Positions 31,173 through 39,227 of a DNA stretch of 64,000 nt are shown piece by piece. The DNA comes from Komagataella phaffii GS115 (taxonomy: Eukaryota; Ascomycota; Pichiomycetes; Pichiales; Pichiaceae). The DNA lies in the NCBI RefSeq assembly GCF_000027005.1, contig NC_012965.1:168501-232500 (forward strand), given 5' to 3'. The position numbers and the translations under genes were made by a program. Under the pieces are notes generated by a model, which worked only from the letters and a program-made list of their open reading frames with translations, did no database searches and had not been told where the DNA came from. Position 1 is the first letter of the stretch. Each line of letters begins with the position of its first letter.

Positions 31173-33026
31173 TTAGTTTAAAGGTATATTACTTGTAGAC
31201 ATGATCACTTTAGGATCGCCGTCAATGGCTTCACCTTGGAATTGATTCACATGGGCGCTTTCTTCGTTTCCCATGAGCATGTCGTCCAAGAATGGAGCTG
31301 GTCCAGCCAACGGTACACCTACTCCTGAAGTTAAGGGTATTTGTTGTACCGGCATCTGGTGTGCGGAATCGTCTAGATATGGAACGGATGGGGCTCTCTG
31401 TAAATTTTGGAAGGGGAGTTCTAGTCCTGCTTCACTGCTTATTTTGGAACTAGACTGAGGAGTCAGCTCGAACGGCGGTTGGTTCATGACATACATCGCA
31501 TCGTCGTTAGTGAGATGCAGTCTTCTTATAGTTGTTGTGTTAGGTTCAGGATGTTCCACTTTATAGAACTCCCATAGTAGAATACATCTCACAAGAGAGG
31601 AATTGATGTCTTCAAATCTTGTAATGGAACGTGGTGAAAGATTCCCGGAGACTAGGACTTGCTTGATAGTGGTACCCTTGATGGAATATTTCTCTTTTCG
31701 TGCAATAACTGCATTATCGATATTTGGATTAAGGTAGAGATCCCAAATTCCCTTTGTATACGCATTCCAAAACCTGTTGGCAAAATCAACTTTCAAGGTG
31801 TACATTCTTGTTTCCCCAAAACTTGGGTCAGATTTCACCTCAACTGGGTCGACAAATAGAGCCTTCTCTTTGCCAAACGAGTAAACTGCCGTCACAACAG
31901 ACCAGCTGGCATTTTCAACGGACAGGTTATCAAGTTGCAGAGTAATATAGCTATTGGATCGAAAAGCGTCCATCGAGGAAATCTGTTCATAATTGATGTT
32001 ACCAATTTTAGTCATGCCGTGGAGTATTGGCACACCTCTCGTGTTCAAGGTAGACACAAAGGAGTCCAAATAGGGAAATCTAGACTTGATATTCGCATTT
32101 TCTTTCAGACGCAAAGGAGGATACATGAAGCCTGGCTCTTGTAGATTCGACAGATAAAACCTCATACCCATTACGGCATTCTCCAAACAGAACTGAAAGT
32201 TTTGAATCTCTGCTTGGACATACAAAGGTCGATCCAACGAGACACTATCACGGTTATCGGAGCTAGGAGTAGGTAATCTTGCGGAAGTTGCTCTAACCGG
32301 AGTATCTTGGTGGCCTGACATGGTGGCATCATTCAGTTGCAGATGAGGTACTGATGCACGCGTCCTTAAAGCAGTCGCAGGTGGAGTAATGTTGATGTTG
32401 TCATTCTCACTGTCGGATAAGTTTTCTGGCGAATTGTTTTCTTTACCACCAGTAGTTTTGGCGAGGACGATCTTGGTAAACACGGAATCAAAAGGTTCAA
32501 CCAGATTGGAATCCTCTGGGCCCTCCAATATGAGCTTGATTAGTTCATGGTCCTTGTTCATATTTTTAACCACCTGGATGTGAGACGAGACTTGTTTCCT
32601 TGTACGCACTTGACCTGTCTTTGAAAAAATATAGTCTGAAATCAGTTCGTTCCGTCCGCTACACTTGCCACTAATTTTGATCTTGTTCAGTCCTTTCTTG
32701 GGGATAATAGTCAGAGCTTCTCTAAAGGCCAACTCTACATCAGCAGGCCAGATTGGGTTGACGTCGGTATCCTCAACAGACCCAGGGATCTTGAGATCTT
32801 GTTCTTCTTCTTTCACGTTCGACGCGGACGAAGACGACGAACCGGACTCGGAGGCTGCTAATGGAACACTCGATTCCGTTTTCACCTTCGACGACTTAAA
32901 GTTGGAGACGGGCATGTCATCCCTTACACGCTTTTTCGTGCTGTGAACTTGGTACACCTGCTTCCCTTGTTCGTCGATAGAAACATCCACGATCATGGGA
33001 AGTTTGGAACCTTGTTGGCCTGACAT
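31173..33026 (-). CDS. TEC1: TEA/ATTS-domain transcription factor
   Basis: 617 residues. The TEA DNA-binding domain spans about 90-157 (IWPADVELAFREAL, then DYIFSKTGQVRTRKQVSSHIQV), the TEF-1/Tec1/AbaA signature. In fungi this family controls filamentation and development, in S. cerevisiae together with Ste12. The remainder is larger than S. cerevisiae Tec1 (486), with a conserved central YDP-like beta region and a Pro/Gln-rich C terminus. It converges on RPL19, as TEC1 (YBR083W) and RPL19A (YBR084C-A) are neighbours in S. cerevisiae. Only one TEA gene is visible here. Confidence 0.93.
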   Translation of the reverse strand: MSGQQGSKLPMIVDVSIDEQGKQVYQVHSTKKRVRDDMPVSNFKSSKVKTESSVPLAASESGSSSSSASNVKEEEQDLKIPGSVEDTDVNPIWPADVELAFREALTIIPKKGLNKIKISGKCSGRNELISDYIFSKTGQVRTRKQVSSHIQVVKNMNKDHELIKLILEGPEDSNLVEPFDSVFTKIVLAKTTGGKENNSPENLSDSENDNINITPPATALRTRASVPHLQLNDATMSGHQDTPVRATSARLPTPSSDNRDSVSLDRPLYVQAEIQNFQFCLENAVMGMRFYLSNLQEPGFMYPPLRLKENANIKSRFPYLDSFVSTLNTRGVPILHGMTKIGNINYEQISSMDAFRSNSYITLQLDNLSVENASWSVVTAVYSFGKEKALFVDPVEVKSDPSFGETRMYTLKVDFANRFWNAYTKGIWDLYLNPNIDNAVIARKEKYSIKGTTIKQVLVSGNLSPRSITRFEDINSSLVRCILLWEFYKVEHPEPNTTTIRRLHLTNDDAMYVMNQPPFELTPQSSSKISSEAGLELPFQNLQRAPSVPYLDDSAHQMPVQQIPLTSGVGVPLAGPAPFLDDMLMGNEESAHVNQFQGEAIDGDPKVIMSTSNIPLN

Positions 33027-33795
33027 GGGGGATACTCTTGTACAATAGTAGCTGGGACTAAAAGGAATGACTGTAGCTAAAAATAGTTAAGAGGACGAGT
33101 TGCCCAAAAGGAATTAGTCGGTTATTACCAAAATGTTTAATTGGGTTCGATGGTAAGAATAGGGGGAGATGCTTGCTTTGTTTACCGGAGAGGTATAGGA
33201 ACGGGAATCGAGGGAAGATTCCAAAAGAAACAACTTTCGAGCTGTACCTCCATGCAACAAGCCTTTTTGCACAATAAAAGGTAGTCCCATGACAATAAAT
33301 CCAATAGGATATTAATTAAAGGAGCCCATTTGTTCAGGGGAAATGACATAATAGTTTTTGTACTTAGATTGTCTAACCGTGATTATGCAGCTGGTGCAGT
33401 TCAGAATTTAGGGTCAGAGATTACGATAAAAAAACATGACCACCAGAGTGTTTGGGAGGAGGGACCAGTATGGCAGTATCCATTACCATCTTTGAGTGTT
33501 TGTCGACAGGTGTCCCAAGTCGAGAGAAGAGTTTACGTCAAAGGTGTCTTTTTATAGTTTTTTTTTTTCTTTTTTTTTTTTTTTTAACTTTTTTCCTTGT
33601 CAGCGTGAAGTTTAACTATCCCTTTATTCCCCCCTTTTTGAAGCGAGCCGTGCAGTACTAATTTAACATCCCGCATCCTGGCCAAAGATTACGTAATTGA
33701 TATTGCTTAGATAATCTAGGTGATGAGATTACCCAGCTCAAAATAGTGAGAAAAACTTTTTTTTTTCATAAGCTACAGAGTAAAGTTTCTAGATT
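33027..33795. promoter_or_regulatory. divergent TEC1/MAK21 promoter region
   Basis: About 770 bases. A long T-rich tract lies at 33558-33587, a likely nucleosome-depleting poly(dA:dT) element. GATGAG (33722-33727), the PAC box, and an RRPE-like TGAGAAAAACTTTT (33747-33760) sit 35-75 bases before the MAK21 ATG, as in ribosome-biogenesis promoters. The short open frames here are not convincing. Confidence 0.65.
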
Positions 33796-36795
33796 ATGAG
33801 TGGCATCAAGTTGGACTTATCTTCTTTGGGAGATAAAGTTTCCAGTAAACTCATGGGGTTTAAGCCAACGAAGGAGAAGGAGGTGAAGAACAAAAAGAGT
33901 GGTGGCAATACCAAGGGAAGAAGCCAAGATCAAGGGTCGATGTCAGGTAATCCATCTACTCAGAATGATACTAGTGACATTCTCAACACAGGCGATATTC
34001 AGAAAGATTTAAGTTCCGTTATGAAAAATATTGGCCTTACTGGCAAGCCATTGAGTACACCTACTAAGCAGAAAAAGAAGGCATCAAAGAAACAGGAGTC
34101 AAAGAATAATAAAGAGGTCGCCAAAGAGAAGAGTGTGGAGCCAATCAAAAACACAAAGGTTCCAAAGGAACAAGAAAGATCAAAGGTAACTGTAAAGGAA
34201 TTGAGCATGAAGAAATCGAACATGGTGACAGATTTTTCGAATGTTATTACTGATAAATTGAGTATACCGGCGCAGAAAGATTGGTACAATGTCCCTATGG
34301 ATACCGCAGTCACCGCTGACAAATTGTCGGCTGAATCGTTAGCTGCTTTGATGAAACGTGGCCAGGAATTTTTGGATAGAGAGAATGAAATTTACATGCG
34401 TGAGTTCTCCAAAGCCTCGTCTCAGAAAAAGTTCTTGAATGACATTTTGACCAGTGGTACACTTAGTGATAAGATTTCAGCTTTAACCTTGCTGATCCAG
34501 GAAGCTCCTTTACATAACGTGAAGTCGGTAGATGCTTTGCTGCTCATGTGTGAGAAGAAATCAAGAACAGCTGCCCTTCAAAGTATTGAAGCTGTGACCG
34601 ATATGCTTGTCAACGGTATTCTTCCAGATAGGAAGTTGCATTATTTTCACAGACAGCCACTGAACATGCAACTGTCCGATGAGCAACTTGCCATTTATGT
34701 CTTTGAGGATCATTTGAAAAAGCAATACTTCCAATTTATTGGCGTCCTGGAGCATCTATTAAGTGATCCTATTTCGCATATCCGAGTTACTGTTCTGAGA
34801 CACATTTTCAATCTACTAGCATCCAAACCAGAACAAGAAGCTAACCTTTTGAGATTGGGAGTTAACAAACTCGGTGATTCAGATAACAAAATTAACTCCA
34901 AGACCAGTTATTTACTTCTAAAGTTAGAAGAACAGCATCCAGCGATGGTAAAAGTCATTCTGGATGCAATTATCGACGTTTGCTTCAAGAGTAAGGAATA
35001 TCATACCCAGTACTACTCAGTTCTTACTTTGAACCAGACTGTTCTCTCGGTAAGGGAAGTAGAAATAGCCAACCAACTGGTCAAGACCTATTTTAGTCTC
35101 TTCGAGAAGACCTTGTTAAGTAACGATAAAACAAACAATTTGCAACTCAAAGCAAAAGAAGTCACTCCAGGTAAACAAAAGAAGAGCATCAAGAGAGGTA
35201 AGAAAGGTGGGATTTCTGTGAAGAAAGTTGAATTGACGCAGGATGAACTGATGGATGAAAGAAATTCCAAGTTATTTTCTGCTATTTTGACAGGTTTGAA
35301 TCGTGCTCTTCCTTATTCAAAACTACCCGACGACATATTCACCAAGCATCTGGATACTCTATTCAGAATAACCCACTCAACGAACTTCAACACATCTGTT
35401 CAGGCATTGATCTTGATCCATCGCATTACTGTGGAACAAAATGTCTCTAAAGAAAGTGCTGATCGTTATTACAGAACCCTTTACGAATCACTATTAGATC
35501 CTAGATTAATCACATCTTCGAAACAAGGTATCTATCTTAATTTGCTATTCAAATCATTGAAGCATGATAGCAACATCGAGAGAGTGATGGCATTTGTCAA
35601 ACGTATTATACAAATTTGTCACAACTGGATCAGCATTGGGACTGTAAGTGGAATGTTATACTTACTGATTCAATTAGAGCATAGTATACCCACTTTGAGA
35701 AATTTAGTCTTCAATAGTCCCATTGACTATCCTGTAAAAGTCCAGGAGGACGATCAGAAGGATAGTAAGAAAGAACCCACCACAGATTCTGAGAAACTCC
35801 CCACATCGTACGATCCAAGACAGAGAGATCCGAGGTTTGCTGGAGCTGAAAAGTCATCACTATGGGAATTAAACACCTTTGTGGACCATTTCCACCCTAC
35901 GGTGCGTTTGTATGCACGATCACTTCTGGATGGAAGTGATGAGAAGGTCACTAAGCCTGATCTAGGACTTTATACTTTATCTCATTTCTTGGACAAGTTC
36001 GTGTACAAGACTGCCAAAAAGAATAGTGCAACCCCAAGCGGCTCCATTATGCAATCACTGAACACTCCAAGTACCGGCCATGTCCTGGTTCATTCTGCGA
36101 ATGTTTCCAGTTCCATTGATCCTAGTAACACTGAGGAGTGGTTGAGCAGAAAAGTCAGCGAGATCAATCCCGAAGACATCTTTTTCCACCAATACTTCAC
36201 GATCAAAAAGAAAAGAACAGGATCCCTAGTCAATAAGAAGAAAAAGAAGAAGCATACCGATGACAGCGATGAAGAGGCTGCTAGTGACAGTGACAGCGAT
36301 ATAGACAGTGCCGTAGAAGGAGAAATTTCCGAAGGCGATGCCAGTGACTTTGATGAGGATGAGGTGTGGTCTGCATTGGTTCAAAGTAATCCGGAAGTTG
36401 AAGCTCTGAACAACGACTTAGACAACATGAGCGACTTTGACCCTGCGGACTTTGATTACTCAGATAGTGACGAGGAAGAAAAGAAAAAGGACGATAATGT
36501 TCCAGTTCAGATACCATCCCATTTGGCTGCTATAGCTGCCCAAGAACCCTACCCTGAGGACAGTGACAACGATAATGACAATAAATTCTCATCTGATGAA
36601 GAGGCCAAGATCTTTGGACCAGACTCTGAAGACGAATTGAGCAGTGAAGATGAAAAACCTAAGAAGAAGAGAGCCAGAACCGACACGTCGGATGATGTTT
36701 CTAAAAAGTCCAAGAGCCTTAAGGGTTTACCGATGTTCGCCTCGATAGAAGACTACGCTGATCTCTTGGAGGATGATGGCGAGGACGAAGAGTGA
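33796..36795 (+). CDS. MAK21: pre-60S ribosome assembly factor Mak21/Noc1
   Basis: 999 residues of the CBF/Mak21 family (S. cerevisiae Mak21, 1025). Mak21 pairs with Noc2 on early 90S and 66S pre-ribosomes and is needed for 60S export. The Lys-rich N terminus is followed by DWYNVPMDT and a helical-repeat core (about 190-720) containing KLHYFHRQPL and the conserved YDPRQRDPRFAGAE and LWEL segment. The C terminus is strongly acidic with interspersed basic nuclear signals (KKKKKKH, KKKRARTD). The promoter carries PAC and RRPE-like elements. Confidence 0.96.
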   Translation: MSGIKLDLSSLGDKVSSKLMGFKPTKEKEVKNKKSGGNTKGRSQDQGSMSGNPSTQNDTSDILNTGDIQKDLSSVMKNIGLTGKPLSTPTKQKKKASKKQESKNNKEVAKEKSVEPIKNTKVPKEQERSKVTVKELSMKKSNMVTDFSNVITDKLSIPAQKDWYNVPMDTAVTADKLSAESLAALMKRGQEFLDRENEIYMREFSKASSQKKFLNDILTSGTLSDKISALTLLIQEAPLHNVKSVDALLLMCEKKSRTAALQSIEAVTDMLVNGILPDRKLHYFHRQPLNMQLSDEQLAIYVFEDHLKKQYFQFIGVLEHLLSDPISHIRVTVLRHIFNLLASKPEQEANLLRLGVNKLGDSDNKINSKTSYLLLKLEEQHPAMVKVILDAIIDVCFKSKEYHTQYYSVLTLNQTVLSVREVEIANQLVKTYFSLFEKTLLSNDKTNNLQLKAKEVTPGKQKKSIKRGKKGGISVKKVELTQDELMDERNSKLFSAILTGLNRALPYSKLPDDIFTKHLDTLFRITHSTNFNTSVQALILIHRITVEQNVSKESADRYYRTLYESLLDPRLITSSKQGIYLNLLFKSLKHDSNIERVMAFVKRIIQICHNWISIGTVSGMLYLLIQLEHSIPTLRNLVFNSPIDYPVKVQEDDQKDSKKEPTTDSEKLPTSYDPRQRDPRFAGAEKSSLWELNTFVDHFHPTVRLYARSLLDGSDEKVTKPDLGLYTLSHFLDKFVYKTAKKNSATPSGSIMQSLNTPSTGHVLVHSANVSSSIDPSNTEEWLSRKVSEINPEDIFFHQYFTIKKKRTGSLVNKKKKKKHTDDSDEEAASDSDSDIDSAVEGEISEGDASDFDEDEVWSALVQSNPEVEALNNDLDNMSDFDPADFDYSDSDEEEKKKDDNVPVQIPSHLAAIAAQEPYPEDSDNDNDNKFSSDEEAKIFGPDSEDELSSEDEKPKKKRARTDTSDDVSKKSKSLKGLPMFASIEDYADLLEDDGEDEE

Positions 36796-37323
36796 TGGCC
36801 TAGAACATTTTCATAGCATTATCTATCTAATTTCAATCAATGTAAGAAGGTATCTTTTAACCTGGCTATTTTTTTATATTACCGTCTCTTTCCGTCCTTT
36901 CGGTTAACCATGGATTGGTGTGGCATTTTTGAAGTGCCACAAGTGCGGATATATTCGGTTATTCGGAGTCTGCCACAATATTTTCGCACACTTTTTCCCA
37001 CAAGCAGTCGCCATACTCCTTCCTGAATAACCGAAAATTTACAAGGAAATTTCTGGCACGAAAAATTCCCTTTTATAGAGGGAACCTACCCACCGGCGTT
37101 CCCGAAAGGGATCAGGGCTCCTTCCAACGATCCCATTTCAAATATCGTAGATTTGTGGACCAGTCTTATCTCGGAAAACGATAACCATTGCAGACTACAA
37201 AAGACACAACACTGTTGAATATTCTAGTGTAGATTCCCTTGCTCGGTGTGTAGGCATATTTTCCTATAAGTACAGTCTCATGTTACCTAAAATCTCTCTA
37301 AACAACTTGTAGAAGCAACCATA
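36796..37323 (+). promoter_or_regulatory. ARO10 upstream region with CGG repeats
   Basis: TTCGGTTATTCGG places CGG triplets at 36956-36958 and 36964-36966 (CGG-N5-CGG). GAATAACCGAA at 37025-37035 is the exact inverted 11-base copy of TTCGGTTATTC. A third copy of TTCGGTTA is at 36899-36906. Separately, GTGGCA (36920-36925) and TGCCAC (36935-36940) form a perfect inverted repeat. Such CGG arrays suit a Zn2Cys6 activator; Aro80 regulates ARO10 in S. cerevisiae and binds CCG-type sites, so it is the natural candidate (inference). Confidence 0.6.
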
Positions 37324-39144
37324 ATGGCCCCAGTTCCAGATATAGCATACCATACTTTGAACGACCTGGATCATTCATGGTCCATGGCACCAAGTGCCTC
37401 AACCATTCCAATGGGTGAATACATTTTCAGAAGAATCCAATCATTAGGCGTATCCAGTGTGTTTGGGGTTCCCGGAGATTTCAATCTGAACCTATTGGAG
37501 CATCTCTACTCAGTGGAAGGCATGTCGTGGGTAGGTTGTGCCAACGAACTAAACTCTGCCTATGCTGCAGACGGTTACTCTAGAGCTTCAAATAAAATGG
37601 GATGTGTGATAACAACTTTTGGTGTTGGAGAGTTGAGTGCAATCAATGGAATATCAGGTGCTTTCTCAGAGTACGTGCCTATTCTTCATATTGTTGGAAC
37701 AACTCCTCTCTCTGCCAAGATTGCTGAAAACAATCATACCCATCATTTGGTCCCAAAGTTGTCTGTCTTTGAGCCGTCAGACCATTTCACGTACGAAAAA
37801 ATGGTAGCACCTGTTTCTTGTCATCAGGAAACTGTTGTAAATGCTAGTGATGCACCAGGACAGATTGACACATTGATAAGACAGATCTTGAAGTACAAAA
37901 GGCCAGGATATCTGTTTTTACCTTCTGATTTGGCCGATATCAATGTAGATGGGGATTTTTTAATTCAAAGAACTACTCAACAATTCTATCAATCCGTCGA
38001 CACAAATCAATCTCTAACAAGAGAGGTTGCAACCAAGGTACTGGATAAGATATACAATTGTTCAAATCCTGCCGTGCTGGGAGATATACTTTGCGATCGT
38101 TTCCAAGTAACTGAACATGTTAGAGCATTTGTCAAAAATGCATGTATCAAGAGTTTTTCCACTTTCATGGGTAAATCAGTCCTGGATGAGAGTGACTCAA
38201 GATATATCGGAACCTACAATGGCGTGGAGTCAAATAACGAGGTGATTGGATACTTCCAGGCTTCTGATCTCATATTGCATATTGGAAACTACTACAATGA
38301 AATCAACTCTGGACATGACACTTTGTACAACAACATCGACGAAGAGCAATTGATCCTTATGCATCCAGAGTACATCAAAATTGGAACTGAGTTGTTCAGG
38401 AACGTCAACTTCGTGCACGTCCTAGACGTAATGCTTCAAATGATGGATGTGTCTCAAATCCCCCGAGGCATTAGCCCCACTTTATCAAAGAAAGAGATTA
38501 ACCACATCGAACACATTTCAGCTTCCACTCCAATTTCTCAAACACACCTTCTGCATAAATTGCAAGACTTCATTAAGGAAGATGATTTTGTTGTAGTGGA
38601 AACAGGATCTATTATGTTCGGACTTCCGGATTTAGTCCTTCCAAAGGGTGCCCGTTTGTTTGGACAGCATTTCTACTTGTCCATTGGCTACGCTTTACCT
38701 GCTGCCCTAGGAGTAGGAGTTGCTATGAAAGATGGAAACAGTAAGGGAAGACTCATCCTTTTAGAGGGAGACGGATCCGCCCAAATGACTATTCAAGAAT
38801 TCGGAAACTATGTCTACCAGCAAATCACTCCTATCATTTTTCTCTTAAACAACAGCGGATACACGGTGGAAAGAATAATTAAGGGGCCTCAAAGGGAATA
38901 TAATGATATTTTGCCAAACTGGAATTGGACCGAAATTTTTAAGACATTTGGAGACAGATATGAATCTAAAAGTGAAACAAAAAAGATCCAAACTGTCGAG
39001 GAGTTGGACCAAGTTATGCTGTACACCAATAATAACAATTCCAAGCTGAAGCTTTTTGAAGTAATACTTGATCAAATGGATGTTCCTTGGAGATTTAGTT
39101 ATATGACTGCTGCCAGCAAGAACAAAGCCAAAATCGTAGGTTAA
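37324..39144 (+). CDS. ARO10: thiamine-diphosphate 2-keto acid decarboxylase (Aro10-like)
   Basis: 606 residues. Aro10-type enzymes decarboxylate phenylpyruvate and related 2-keto acids in the Ehrlich pathway, giving fusel aldehydes. The N-terminal extension begins MAPV and continues to the ATIPMGEYIF segment, like S. cerevisiae Aro10 and unlike Pdc1. Family residues seen: the ThDP-activating Glu at about 76 (CANELNSAYAADGYSR), a His-His pair in THHLVPKL, and the cofactor motif from GDGSAQMTIQEF to NNSGYTVER. The next gene pair (AFI1-like, YRA1) matches the YDR380W-YDR381W order, supporting the ARO10 assignment over a generic pyruvate decarboxylase. Confidence 0.9.
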   Translation: MAPVPDIAYHTLNDLDHSWSMAPSASTIPMGEYIFRRIQSLGVSSVFGVPGDFNLNLLEHLYSVEGMSWVGCANELNSAYAADGYSRASNKMGCVITTFGVGELSAINGISGAFSEYVPILHIVGTTPLSAKIAENNHTHHLVPKLSVFEPSDHFTYEKMVAPVSCHQETVVNASDAPGQIDTLIRQILKYKRPGYLFLPSDLADINVDGDFLIQRTTQQFYQSVDTNQSLTREVATKVLDKIYNCSNPAVLGDILCDRFQVTEHVRAFVKNACIKSFSTFMGKSVLDESDSRYIGTYNGVESNNEVIGYFQASDLILHIGNYYNEINSGHDTLYNNIDEEQLILMHPEYIKIGTELFRNVNFVHVLDVMLQMMDVSQIPRGISPTLSKKEINHIEHISASTPISQTHLLHKLQDFIKEDDFVVVETGSIMFGLPDLVLPKGARLFGQHFYLSIGYALPAALGVGVAMKDGNSKGRLILLEGDGSAQMTIQEFGNYVYQQITPIIFLLNNSGYTVERIIKGPQREYNDILPNWNWTEIFKTFGDRYESKSETKKIQTVEELDQVMLYTNNNNSKLKLFEVILDQMDVPWRFSYMTAASKNKAKIVG

Positions 39145-39227
39145 AAAAAAAAAAAAAAGAATACGAAGTATGACACTTGAAGTAGTAAGTAGTGGTGTAA
39201 GAGCTAAGCAATTAAAATAGACATTTA

